Source: a virus. From it: a DNA stretch of 24,659 nt. Positions 1 to 7,496 of this stretch are shown here, piece by piece (position 1 is the stretch's first letter; each line of letters begins with the position of its first letter). The position numbers were made by a program, and so were the translations under genes. The notes beneath the pieces were generated by a model. It saw only the letters and a list, made by a program, of their open reading frames with translations, did no database searches and was not told the DNA's origin. The stretch spans positions 1-24,659 of the IMG/VR virus record IMGVR_UViG_3300009008_001779, one strand, 5' to 3'.

Positions 1-41
1 GTGTTGGCGATTTTTGGTAAGCCTGCATGTCCTCTAGCCAC
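1..41 (-). CDS. Start of a gene running off the left edge
   Basis: A GTG codon at 41-39 sits 7 nt after a clean AGGGG Shine-Dalgarno (53-49), 14 nt past the stop of the previous gene. This spacing matches other GTG starts in the window, such as the LydA-like holin. The frame stays open to the edge and gives MARGHAGLPKIAN. An ATG at 28-26, in another frame, follows AGAGG too closely to be preferred. Only 13 residues are visible, so no function can be given; by position it continues the late structural operon. Confidence 0.45.
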   Translation of the reverse strand, partial: MARGHAGLPKIAN

Positions 42-55
42 AATATTTCCCCTAA

Positions 56-478
56 TTATTTCAAACCGCTAACTTTACGCAAAGTTCTTGCTGGTTTGCT
101 TTTGGCGTTATCGTTGTTGCCTGAATCATTCCATATAACGGTTTTACCATCTTTGAACCATTTCCGAGTTCTAATATGGCTTTGAATATATGGTCCGGTA
201 ATTTGTTGGTGGTGTTCCGCGTACTCGGCCACGTCCTTCCAGTCCATGTTGTTGGTCGCCCAGTCGATGATCTCCTCCTCGCTCGCCGCGAACAGAGGGA
301 GGGTGTCCTCCGCCAGGGACTTGAGGAGGTTGTCCCCGAACTCGGCTTTGTAGTGGGCGGCGCGATTTGTCGCGATAACCATCACGGGGACAGCGAGAAC
401 ACTGCCGTCGTGTTGTTGAATGAGGAGTTTCCGCTTGTCGTGCGGGGCTTCGGTAAAGGTGATCCGGATATCGTCCAT
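56..478 (-). CDS. Hypothetical protein, 140 aa
   Basis: I do not recognise this protein. It starts MDDIRITFTEAP at an ATG at 478 preceded by GGGAGG at good spacing; an in-frame start 33 nt further upstream has no such site. The N-terminal third looks like beta strands (DIRITF, KRKLLIQQ, VPVMVIA). The middle is acidic and helical, rich in W, E and H (DWATNNMDWKDVAEYAEHH). The C-terminus is basic and polar (KSKPARTLRKVSGLK). There is no signal peptide or membrane segment. It lies in the run of genes downstream of the major capsid protein, so a structural or head-completion role is possible but only by context. Confidence 0.7.
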   Translation of the reverse strand: MDDIRITFTEAPHDKRKLLIQQHDGSVLAVPVMVIATNRAAHYKAEFGDNLLKSLAEDTLPLFAASEEEIIDWATNNMDWKDVAEYAEHHQQITGPYIQSHIRTRKWFKDGKTVIWNDSGNNDNAKSKPARTLRKVSGLK

Positions 479-608
479 AGTTGTGCCTCCCGATAGAGTT
501 GGAGGAGTCACCGGGATTGGCTACCCGGCTGTGGTGCGTTGCGACCCCCGAGTTATCGGATCTGTGGCGAGAGTGGCTAGCGTCACTCCTGGTAGCACCT
601 TTGACGTC

Positions 609-1940
609 TCAGACCGCTGCGACGGTCCCGTGGACTCCGTGGTTGGATATAGTTGTACGGTGTTGTGTGATGAAGTCCGAGAGGGTGTCGGCGTTGACTT
701 GGTCGACAGGGGTCGCTGCGTGGTAGGCGTCGTGGACATCGCGGGCGAGGGTGGTGCCGTTGGCGGGGTCGAAGCGGAGTTCGGGGTGACGCGACCACGA
801 CAGGACATGGTGGGCTGAGAGTTCGCCGCCGCGCTGGCCGGTGGCTTGGCAGGTGTAGTTGTCGCGGGCTAATATATTCTTGGCCCAGACGGCGAACTCG
901 TTGCCGCGTCCGTGGCGGGTCTTAGCGCGGTCTTCGTCGGTGAGGTCTGGGTTCCATGAAGGGTGATCGGAGCCGGTTGGGTAGTTGATCCGCTTGGCGG
1001 TCTCCTGGGCCGTGGCGGTTTGATTCTCCGTGATACACCTGGGGCAGCGAGGGTGTTGGCTGTTGTAGAGGAAACTGCCCAGGTTGATCTGGCCGGGCTG
1101 TCCGCAGGCGCAGAGGAAGTGGTAGTTGCTACGGACGCCGGTATATTCGGTGAAGGTTGGCTGGACTCCGGCGTTAAGGAAGGCTGTCTGGATCCGTTCG
1201 AGTGTAACCGGATCACCTTCAGCTTTATGAACAGCAAGGCATTTCTTACACCAGAATCCGACCCCTTGTCGGGACTCCAGAGTCTCCCTTCTAGCCTCCA
1301 GGTCAAATCGAGTTGAACATGACTCACAAATACAGGATAATATGTTATGGTTTCCTGGGAGATCCTTCCGCAATGTAATTTTGAGAACATTCGTAGAGAA
1401 AGCCGGAAATTCCTTAAAAAGATTTAAGATCGAAGGACCCCCTTTCGACTTGACATCCTGGATCTTCTCAATAGAATATTTCTTACTGCATTCAGAACAT
1501 TGAGGAGGGTTGGACTTCCCTCTGAGGTTATTAATGAGGATGGTTCCAGGCTGACCGCAGGCGCAGATGAACGGAAGAGAGACATCGTCGTAGGGGAGTT
1601 CGGTGAATGTCGGGGTCACTCCACGGTTGATGAACTCTTGACGAACTGACTCGAGGGTGTGTTTTCGCTTGGCGACCTTGCGCGGCTTGACCTTGTTCAT
1701 ACACTTCCGACAGCGGAGACCCGTGTCCTTCCGTTTACTCAGGGAGCGGATCTCGAACTTGAATGAGGAGGTACAGTCGATGCAGGTGGCGTAGATGTGG
1801 GGGCGGTTCCGGGCGGCTCGCCCTTTCCCGACGGGTTCGACGACGATATCCGTGATCGCGTCTGGGTAACCCTCCAGGCTCTCCAGGAGCAGGGCGGAGG
1901 GAGAGTCTTCTGGCAGGTTGTGGGTGAAAGTCACGTTCAT
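609..1940 (-). CDS. HNH homing-type endonuclease with repeated zinc modules
   Basis: The C-terminal third carries an HNH nuclease: a YTCQATGQRGG lead-in, then AHHVLSWSRHPELRF, then NGTTLARDVHDAYHA. This matches the phage HNH form with H-H, N and H metal and catalytic positions. The first two thirds hold four zinc-ribbon-like CxxC pairs in two alternating types. Two of them are clear duplicates, each with a preceding GVxPTFTE and an FxCACGQPG motif, and probably bind DNA. The reading frame stays open upstream through a hairpin, so the start is ATG 1940, or GTG 1934, which lies 7 nt after AGGG. Freestanding HNH enzymes of this type in phages cut and spread into related genomes. Its place next to the capsid gene suggests an insertion into the structural operon. 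It could instead be a domesticated nuclease. Confidence 0.85.
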   Translation of the reverse strand: MNVTFTHNLPEDSPSALLLESLEGYPDAITDIVVEPVGKGRAARNRPHIYATCIDCTSSFKFEIRSLSKRKDTGLRCRKCMNKVKPRKVAKRKHTLESVRQEFINRGVTPTFTELPYDDVSLPFICACGQPGTILINNLRGKSNPPQCSECSKKYSIEKIQDVKSKGGPSILNLFKEFPAFSTNVLKITLRKDLPGNHNILSCICESCSTRFDLEARRETLESRQGVGFWCKKCLAVHKAEGDPVTLERIQTAFLNAGVQPTFTEYTGVRSNYHFLCACGQPGQINLGSFLYNSQHPRCPRCITENQTATAQETAKRINYPTGSDHPSWNPDLTDEDRAKTRHGRGNEFAVWAKNILARDNYTCQATGQRGGELSAHHVLSWSRHPELRFDPANGTTLARDVHDAYHAATPVDQVNADTLSDFITQHRTTISNHGVHGTVAAV

Positions 1941-1954
1941 ACCCTGATATAGAA

Positions 1955-1990
1955 CGAGGGGGTCCGGGTTTAGAAATCCGGACCCCCTCG
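1955..1990 (-). terminator. Strong hairpin after the major capsid gene
   Basis: A perfect 13-bp inverted repeat (1955-1967 with 1978-1990) starts 27 nt past the capsid stop codon. The 10-nt loop can itself pair TTT with AAA, so the whole structure is nearly continuous. On the minus strand it is followed by GTTCTATATC, which is a poor U-tract. It may therefore be an mRNA-stabilising or RNase-blocking hairpin, or a weak terminator, between the highly expressed capsid gene and the HNH gene. The repeat is symmetric, but no gene reads towards it on the plus strand. Confidence 0.6.
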
Positions 1991-2016
1991 GGGTTTCTAT
2001 GCTGGTTGGATCAGGG

Positions 2017-2880
2017 TCAGGTGATTTTGATCTGCTGGGCACCCAAATCTGAGTTGTGGATACCGATGCCCAGGGCTTCAAAAATTGACCAGCCAAAACT
2101 GCGCTCCGCTGGTTGATCCGCGGGCAGCACGGTCAGGTCGATCCGCACCGGGATGGTGCCAAAGTATTCCGGCTCCGTGATCAGGTAGACCTCGTCGGCG
2201 GCGATTTCGGGGCTCATGTACACCTGGGCGCCGTAGACGGTACCGATCAGACCGGTACGCAGCAATTCGCGCTGGGTCTCGAAGTCCACGTAGTCGCGTC
2301 CGGCTTTGCGGAACATCGGGTATTGGGTGGCGTTCATGAAGATCTTGTCCACCCGCAGACCGTGTCGTTCCACGCGGGCGAAGGCATCGGCCATCACACC
2401 CATGTCGAAGTTGGCCTTGGTGACGGTGACCACGTCGTTGACGGTGTTGGCGGCGGTGGCCACGGAGATCGCCGAGAAGATCTTTTGGTCTTCCTTGCGG
2501 AACAGTTCGTCGCGGGCTTTCTGCTTGATCCGGCGGACGATATCGAAGCGACGTTCTTTCACCTGGGTGAAAGGGATCTTGGGTAGACTGGCGATCTCGA
2601 AGGTCGGGATCATGAGGCGTCCGGTCTTGACCACGGTCTGGACACTGTCTCCCTCTTCACCCACCACGTAGGATGGGGTGTCCACGTCGGTGTCGTAGAC
2701 GGGGAGGGCGCCGTCGGGCAGCTCGTCGATGAAGAAGGCGCGGCGGCCGATGGCTTGGTAGTCGCGCAGGGTCCGCAGGGGCTCCTGCATCATGGCGGCG
2801 ATCTTTTGACGTCCGCCCTGACTTGCCATCAGGGTAGACATCATCTTGTGTTTCTGGGCGGCGGTAACTTGACGGGGCAT
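2017..2880 (-). CDS. Major capsid protein (HK97-fold type)
   Basis: This 287-aa protein follows the scaffold and decoration genes, the classic position for the major head protein. A helical basic N-terminus leads into EPLRTLRDYQAIGRRAFF, then a region resembling the HK97 spine helix and P-domain (ERRFDIVRRIKQKARDELF, with ADAFARVERHGLRVDKIFMN). The A-domain-like end contains YGAQVYMSP, a dyad often seen in phage capsid proteins, and VYLITEPEYFGTIPVRIDLTVL. The ATG has AGGAG 9 nt upstream. Arginines are almost all CGN, unlike the AGA-rich replication genes, which fits very high expression. A strong hairpin follows the stop. Identity is inferred from these motifs and context, not from a database match. 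Confidence 0.82.
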   Translation of the reverse strand: MPRQVTAAQKHKMMSTLMASQGGRQKIAAMMQEPLRTLRDYQAIGRRAFFIDELPDGALPVYDTDVDTPSYVVGEEGDSVQTVVKTGRLMIPTFEIASLPKIPFTQVKERRFDIVRRIKQKARDELFRKEDQKIFSAISVATAANTVNDVVTVTKANFDMGVMADAFARVERHGLRVDKIFMNATQYPMFRKAGRDYVDFETQRELLRTGLIGTVYGAQVYMSPEIAADEVYLITEPEYFGTIPVRIDLTVLPADQPAERSFGWSIFEALGIGIHNSDLGAQQIKIT

Positions 2881-2917
2881 TTGTTAGACTCCTGAAACTG
2901 TAGGTTGGTCGCCGTCC

Positions 2918-3379
2918 TTAGACGATGATCTGAAGTTCGGGATTGGCGGGTGTCGCTACCGAGTCGGCGGTTCCGATAACTTGGGCACCGGCAGCGGGCT
3001 CGACGTTGGTCACGAGCCCGACATCGCCACCCGTCCCGGCGTACAGTTTTTCTCCAGGAGCGAAGGTCAGGCCGGACACCACCTGGTCGGTCACAATGAT
3101 GCAGTTGCCGACGGTCAGAGTGCATTTGCCGGATGCGACAGCGGGGACGTTCTCGAAGTAGTATCCGGCGGCGTCATTGACGATGAAGCCGATCACATTG
3201 GTGGTCTGATCGGCACCGTCAGAGAGTTGGACAACACCGTTTGCGTCCTGGGAGGCCAGACGACCACCGACGAGACCGACAATATAGGGGTCTTTGGCGG
3301 CGTCTTCGGTTGAACCGGCGATCTTGGTGGGGTCCAGATTGAAGCTGGCCTGGATGCCTTTGTGCAGGATCTTGATCAT
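2918..3379 (-). CDS. Putative capsid decoration or stabilisation protein
   Basis: This 153-aa protein is mainly beta, small-residue rich and nearly Cys-free, with no membrane segment. Features include GLVGGRLASQDANGVVQLSDG, VIGFIVNDAAGYYFENVP, a turn-rich CTLTVGNC and APGEKLYAGTGGDVGLVT. Surface-bound decoration proteins and the beta-rich proteins found beside major capsid genes share this look (strands of a beta-tulip or jelly-roll type). It lies 37 nt upstream of the capsid gene and 34 nt downstream of the scaffold gene, with AAGGAT 8 nt ahead of its ATG, so the three are probably co-expressed. Codon choice is like the capsid gene. The exact family is not certain; a tail-tube role is less likely from its position. 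Confidence 0.6.
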   Translation of the reverse strand: MIKILHKGIQASFNLDPTKIAGSTEDAAKDPYIVGLVGGRLASQDANGVVQLSDGADQTTNVIGFIVNDAAGYYFENVPAVASGKCTLTVGNCIIVTDQVVSGLTFAPGEKLYAGTGGDVGLVTNVEPAAGAQVIGTADSVATPANPELQIIV

Positions 3380-3413
3380 GATTTCTTATCCTTCTGAGTC
3401 GTAGTTGCTGTGG

Positions 3414-4274
3414 TTAGCGCAACACCTCGTCTGAGATGAAGGCACCCAGGCTGGGGGTATCTGATTTGGATTTCATGAGGGTTCGACTTGCCGTTCTACG
3501 CACGGTGGCTTTTCTCGCGGTAGATGCGGAGAGCTCTTCTTCCTCGGGAGGGAGTTCGTCTTCCGTGAGGATCTCGCTTTGCACGATCTCGTCGATTTCG
3601 GGCATGTCGAGGTCGGGAGTAAATTCCTCCTCCTCGGCTGGGATCTCTTCCGCGTCCTCGAAGGGATTGACACCTTCGGCCGCTTCTTCCTCTTCGGCGG
3701 GAGGCTCCTCTTCGGCGGGAAGTTCGTCTTCGTCTCCCGAGGAACCTTCCTCGGCGGGGGTTTCCTCGGCGGGGGTTTCCTCGGCGGGGGTTTCCTCTGC
3801 GGGAACCTCTTCCTCGGCGGGGGTTTCCTCTGCGGGAAGTTCGTCTTCACCTTCGAGAGGTTCGTCGGAGGCGACTTCCTCGTTCTCCTCGTCGGGTTCC
3901 GGCTCCACCTGCACACCGTTCTCGTCTACCAGGAGGGTCTCTTCTTCCTCTTCCAGGACCTCCGAGATAGTCGCTTTCAACAGGGCGATCTTGGCGCGAA
4001 TTTTGTAGGTGGATTCCAGATGACCGGCGACGGTAACATTCGGTAGGTTGTGTCGGAGGGTGGCCCGGAAGTTACCAATGGAGGTACCCCCTTGTTCCAG
4101 TAGCGAGACGTCCATCTTGTGGAGGGTCTGATAGACCTTTCGCATCGCTTGTTTACTCATGGGCTTGCCGGTTTTGAAGGACAGATAGGTCTTGTTGACC
4201 AACCGGTCCATGGTGGCGATTTTACTCTCCACCCCCCGTGCAGAAGCCGCGACGTGCTTGACTGTTTTTTCCAT
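3414..4274 (-). CDS. Prohead scaffold/core protein with acidic repeats
   Basis: The 286-aa protein has three parts. The first 110 residues are basic and helical and predicted to self-associate. Residues about 115-245 are extremely acidic, with repeats of the TPAEE/PAEEE type. The last 40 residues are basic (TARKATVRRTASRTLMKSKS) and end SLGAFISDEVLR. A long acidic low-complexity scaffold with a basic C-terminus, between protease and capsid genes, fits phage prohead cores that are digested by the prohead protease after assembly. The basic tail may bind the capsid shell. The Shine-Dalgarno is weak (CGGGA), and a GTATAAC element lies 22 nt upstream of the ATG. Confidence 0.72.
   Translation of the reverse strand: MEKTVKHVAASARGVESKIATMDRLVNKTYLSFKTGKPMSKQAMRKVYQTLHKMDVSLLEQGGTSIGNFRATLRHNLPNVTVAGHLESTYKIRAKIALLKATISEVLEEEEETLLVDENGVQVEPEPDEENEEVASDEPLEGEDELPAEETPAEEEVPAEETPAEETPAEETPAEEGSSGDEDELPAEEEPPAEEEEAAEGVNPFEDAEEIPAEEEEFTPDLDMPEIDEIVQSEILTEDELPPEEEELSASTARKATVRRTASRTLMKSKSDTPSLGAFISDEVLR
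3748..3836 (-). repeat. 15-bp tandem repeat in the scaffold gene
   Basis: Three near-perfect 15-nt units (TCCTCGGCGGGGGTT on the plus strand) and further degenerate ones encode repeated PAEET/TPAEE in the scaffold. The period is a multiple of three, so unit number could change without breaking the frame. This is coding sequence, not a CRISPR array or iteron. Confidence 0.85.
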
Positions 4275-4295
4275 GGTTAATTCCCGTTATCTAAC

Positions 4296-4302
4296 GTTAT
4301 AC
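4296..4302 (-). promoter_or_regulatory. Possible late promoter element GTATAAC
   Basis: The minus strand reads CCGTATAACG 22 nt upstream of the scaffold ATG, in the only sizeable gap (112 nt) inside the head operon. The same heptamer occurs in the other sizeable gap, at 18210-18204. No good -35 TTGACA is visible at either site, as in T4-type late promoters that rely on a -10-like element alone. Two occurrences are weak evidence. Confidence 0.28.
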
Positions 4303-4386
4303 GGTTGGTCCGGCTAGCTTTTCGCCCTTTGGACGTGCAGCTCCTATTCAGGTCAGAACAGATTGATAGAATCTCTCTATCATCTC

Positions 4387-5166
4387 TCACCGGAGGTATT
4401 TCCTCATTGCTTCTTTCTCGAGTGCGGCCTTGGGTAGTTGGATCTCTATCGATGTTTCCGGGGAGATTGGGAGGATGTGTCGTTTCGCGGCCCCTCCGAA
4501 CGCCGGGGGTTCTGAGAGCCAGGAGGCTTCCGTGAAATTACAGGAGCCTTCCTTTTCCGATCCAAGTATCTCGGCGATAGTTCGACGTCTGCCTTTCGTG
4601 TCGATGAATGATTTGCCTTTGGCTGTGAGAAGACATTCGCACATCATTACTTCTGCCCCGAGAGCGGAACTCGTTAGACCCTCCTTGGTGATATTTCCGC
4701 ACTTCGAACAGGTAGAATAGAAAACATCGCACCCCATCGACATGAATTCGATAGAGCCGTCCAGGATCTTCGCCACCAGATCTGTGTGGTCTCTGTGTGT
4801 GGCGACCAGGATATCCGTGTAGTAGATGTGTGTGGGTCTTTTTCCGGGGAGATCGATTCGTCGGAGGGCCGCGTCGGCGATAAATCCCTTCGCCTGGGCT
4901 GGTTCTTGGACATGGTTTAGGTAGTTGAACGCACCGATAAAAGAGCGGTAGTTTGCCCTCAACGATTCGTTGGACCATGTATCTCCGTTCCCGTTGATAA
5001 ATTTTGCTGTCTCGGGTCGGATTAGATATGAGTTGGTTTCGAGGGAGACGGAGGATATGATAGAACTTTGAGTGAAAACAAAGTCCCCTGGATCTAGGGC
5101 TATCTTAGCCGTTTTTTGATCCTCCGAGACTATCCCCGATCCACGTCTGGCGATAAAATTACGCAT
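4387..5166 (-). CDS. Prohead maturation protease
   Basis: This 259-aa protein matches the T4 gp21-type serine protease that digests the scaffold and trims capsid proteins inside the prohead. Visible signatures are FNYLNHVQEPAQAKGFIADA, with a likely catalytic His at residue 85, then a DGSIEFMSMGCDV block with a likely catalytic Ser at residue 143. The block SMGCDVFYSTCSKCGN is followed by two more cysteines (MCEC), suggesting a small zinc-binding insertion as seen in SPO1-like and jumbo phage homologues. The ATG has GGAGG 5 nt upstream. It lies between portal and scaffold genes, the usual order. The C-terminus (AALEKEAMRKYLR) may be a self-cleaved tail. Confidence 0.8.
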   Translation of the reverse strand: MRNFIARRGSGIVSEDQKTAKIALDPGDFVFTQSSIISSVSLETNSYLIRPETAKFINGNGDTWSNESLRANYRSFIGAFNYLNHVQEPAQAKGFIADAALRRIDLPGKRPTHIYYTDILVATHRDHTDLVAKILDGSIEFMSMGCDVFYSTCSKCGNITKEGLTSSALGAEVMMCECLLTAKGKSFIDTKGRRRTIAEILGSEKEGSCNFTEASWLSEPPAFGGAAKRHILPISPETSIEIQLPKAALEKEAMRKYLR

Positions 5167-5212
5167 TGTTCCTCCAACGAGTATGGGATCTCAGACTGGA
5201 GGTCAGAACCTC

Positions 5213-5620
5213 TTAAGAAGATAGGATCTCTATCTCTGCGATAGCGAGGGAGTATGGGATTAGAGTGTAGCCCAGGATTCGGGCTTCTGCCAGTTTTTTC
5301 GCTGTTACCCCCTGTGCGTATAGAGCGATAGCCCCCGGCTGCTTGCGGGAGAGGGGGATGTGGACTCTGGTGCCGATGGAGAGGTGGTCTAGGGTTTCTT
5401 GGATCCGCCGGGAGGACCATTTGGATGGTGGACGCCCTATGAGGGCTGTGGTTCGACCTTTCAGGAGAGATAGGACGGGGCCTAGCTCCCTCGTGGATCT
5501 AGCCTCTTTTTCCTTCTTGAGGTCTGGATCGGAGTCGTCTACTTGGAGTTTACGGAGATCGTACCGAGGAGGCCCTAGTTTGGGAGCCATCGGGATATCT
5601 GCTCTTCTCTTAGAACTCAT
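5213..5620 (-). CDS. Hypothetical protein between portal and protease, 135 aa
   Basis: I do not recognise this protein. It is basic at the N-terminus, with charged linkers (KKEKEARSTRELGPV), then SRRIQETLDHLSIGTRVHIPLSRKQPGAI and a C-terminal segment LAEARILGYTLIPYSLAIAEIEIL. It overlaps the end of the portal gene by 11 nt and starts at an ATG after GAGGAG, so translation is probably coupled to portal. The position between portal and prohead protease resembles the small core proteins of T4 (gp67/gp68 region), but there is no sequence proof. No membrane or signal segment is clear. Confidence 0.65.
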   Translation of the reverse strand: MSSKRRADIPMAPKLGPPRYDLRKLQVDDSDPDLKKEKEARSTRELGPVLSLLKGRTTALIGRPPSKWSSRRIQETLDHLSIGTRVHIPLSRKQPGAIALYAQGVTAKKLAEARILGYTLIPYSLAIAEIEILSS

Positions 5621-7496
5621 TAGTTAACTCCTCTGAGGCTTCCTTCAGACCCAGGGTCTCAATCAACCGTTTACGTAGGTCGGTAGATGCAGCAATGTCA
5701 TCAGGAAGAGCTGTGTAGAGATCTCTCATCATCTCGTTGAAGTTAGGATCTTTTAGGGTAAATAGATCTTCTTTTAACCCCCTATCTATATCATCTACAT
5801 CGAGGTTTAGAAGATCGTAGATCACCGAGACGGGTAGAGAACCTTTCTGAAAGAGAGAGAACAGAATATCGAACACATCTTGGGATCTCAGAGACATTCG
5901 AGAGAAGGTTAGTTTCGGATAGATTAGCCGGGGGGTCCCCCACTCATCGATAGTGATCAGACCTTTTCGCAGAGCGATTGGTTTGAGGAGCCGGTCTTCG
6001 ATGAGAGCTTCCACCCTATTCTTGAACGCTAGATATTCGACGTTCAGAATGTCGAGTTTGACGTTATCCCCCGAGTATGTGGAGTCCCCCGTTATCAGGG
6101 ATTGAGGTATCCCCGTACCCATCGAGATGGTGTCGACGAGATTCTCTGAGGCGTCGATGAGATCGTCGAGCTCGTCTTTGATGAAGGAGTTGACTTCCTC
6201 CCATGTGATGGGGAAGTTGGCTACAACGGCGTAACCGGGATCATTGAGCATCCGCTCGACTTCGGTCCGGAGCAGAGCGACTTGATCTTCGGAGAGACCC
6301 TCGGAGGTCACGATCCGCCCGATCTTACCGAAGTTGTCCATCTTCGCCTGTAGAGCTTTCTTGGCGAAGTACCACTCCAGACACTCGTTGATGACCCGTT
6401 CTATGAGGGAGAACCCGCTGGTTCGCCGCAACCTCAGCAGATAGGCATCCCCCTCTAGGGTATCGTTGTCGACTGTTATGGTGCTACCGTCCGATGGCAC
6501 GTCTTCCTGGTTGAGAAGTCGCAGGAACCCCTCTGTGTAACCCAGCTCCTTGAGGTCGTCGTGGGTTAACCCCTGAGCGATCAACTCTTGGAGAGCCGGC
6601 TCCGTCTCGATTGTGATGGCCTCGTAACCGAGGTCGGGGTTCTCCATTATCTCGAGGATCCGGTGGAACTCGATTTTCGATATCCTGTTTGGACCTTGGT
6701 ACCCAACATCGTAGAACCCGATAAACTTGGCGTCTAGATATTCTCTTCTCTCTTGAACGCTCACACTCTCGGGATCTTTGGAGTAACGATCTTCGATATC
6801 GTTCAGTTTTGCTCTGTCTTCCTCTGACCTATTGTAGAGATTTTCCTCTAGGATCTCCGGATGTGCCAGTTCCCTGTTTCCGGTGTACGAGTCGTCTACC
6901 AGGGTGTGCGCGTCTCCGTAGATATTGTGGTGGAGTACCATCTCCCTCAGGACTTCGTTGAAGTTCGTCCGTTCCATGATCCTGTTGTAGAAGGTCGTGA
7001 CGAAGTCCTTGACGATTTCTGGTACGCCTCTGGGTGCTTGTAGTCGGATCTTGGATAGAGGCAGATTTGTGTGGAGATCGACGACACGGGCGATAACAGG
7101 GTTGTATCTGTAGAAGTACCGATATAGAATGTTCTTTTCGAACCGAGATAGGTTTGAGAATGTATAGACACGGGATGTGAGCAGTTCTAGGATATGGAGA
7201 GCGTAGAGATCCAGAGGATCGTAGTGCCCTGTGTCGTCCGCTGTCTGCATCGCGATGAAAGGGTTGGAGGCGGTCGGGTAGCCCGCTGCGGTGTTGGTCG
7301 ACCCTGTCGCTGAACCTGCGAAGTGTTTCGTGGAGATCTTCTGGTCCTTACCTTTGTAGAGGACGGCGCCACTCGTTTTCGCTTGAGTCCCTTCGACGGC
7401 GGTCCTTGGTCGCGGATCTTTTGGTTCGTGTTTGATCGCGGCGGTACGTGCGCCCTTACGGACCTTCGTTGCTTTTTCTTTGTTTGAGTCGCTCAT
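5610..7496 (-). CDS. Portal protein
   Basis: This 628-aa protein immediately follows the large terminase gene, as portal genes do. The start is ATG 7496, which shares one base with the terminase stop (TGATG), so the two are translationally coupled. The portal forms the ring at the capsid vertex through which DNA enters and leaves. Portal-like features are an N-terminal disordered Lys-rich region of about 70 residues, then FLTYRYNPVIARVVDLHTNLP-type core motifs (seen as FYRYNPVIARVVDLHTN), and a stem/crown region with GTGIPQSLITGDSTYSGDN followed by the long helix NVEYLAFKNRVEALIEDRLL. It is longer than T4 gp20 (about 524 aa), mainly through the N-terminal extension. Confidence 0.82.
   Translation of the reverse strand: MSDSNKEKATKVRKGARTAAIKHEPKDPRPRTAVEGTQAKTSGAVLYKGKDQKISTKHFAGSATGSTNTAAGYPTASNPFIAMQTADDTGHYDPLDLYALHILELLTSRVYTFSNLSRFEKNILYRYFYRYNPVIARVVDLHTNLPLSKIRLQAPRGVPEIVKDFVTTFYNRIMERTNFNEVLREMVLHHNIYGDAHTLVDDSYTGNRELAHPEILEENLYNRSEEDRAKLNDIEDRYSKDPESVSVQERREYLDAKFIGFYDVGYQGPNRISKIEFHRILEIMENPDLGYEAITIETEPALQELIAQGLTHDDLKELGYTEGFLRLLNQEDVPSDGSTITVDNDTLEGDAYLLRLRRTSGFSLIERVINECLEWYFAKKALQAKMDNFGKIGRIVTSEGLSEDQVALLRTEVERMLNDPGYAVVANFPITWEEVNSFIKDELDDLIDASENLVDTISMGTGIPQSLITGDSTYSGDNVKLDILNVEYLAFKNRVEALIEDRLLKPIALRKGLITIDEWGTPRLIYPKLTFSRMSLRSQDVFDILFSLFQKGSLPVSVIYDLLNLDVDDIDRGLKEDLFTLKDPNFNEMMRDLYTALPDDIAASTDLRKRLIETLGLKEASEELTNEF

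Noticed and set aside
511-528. 5-bp hairpin just upstream of the 140-aa gene
   Set aside because: It is short, lacks a T-tract on either strand, and is compatible with chance in GC-rich sequence.
512-608. Possible tRNA in the gap before the HNH gene end
   Set aside because: I could not fold acceptor, D, anticodon and T arms; the T-loop TTCGAAT pattern is missing.
2113-2586. Long plus-strand open frame opposite the capsid gene
   Set aside because: It is a GC-rich shadow of the capsid reading frame with abnormal His/Val composition and no neighbouring plus-strand genes.
3748-3836. CRISPR-like or iteron repeats
   Set aside because: The units are contiguous, multiple-of-three and in frame with the scaffold, so they are coding repeats.
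3436-4008. Ser-rich open frame on the plus strand opposite the scaffold gene
   Set aside because: It is the antisense of the Glu-rich repeats; GAG/GAA codons read backwards give Ser. No Shine-Dalgarno or other plus-strand gene supports it.
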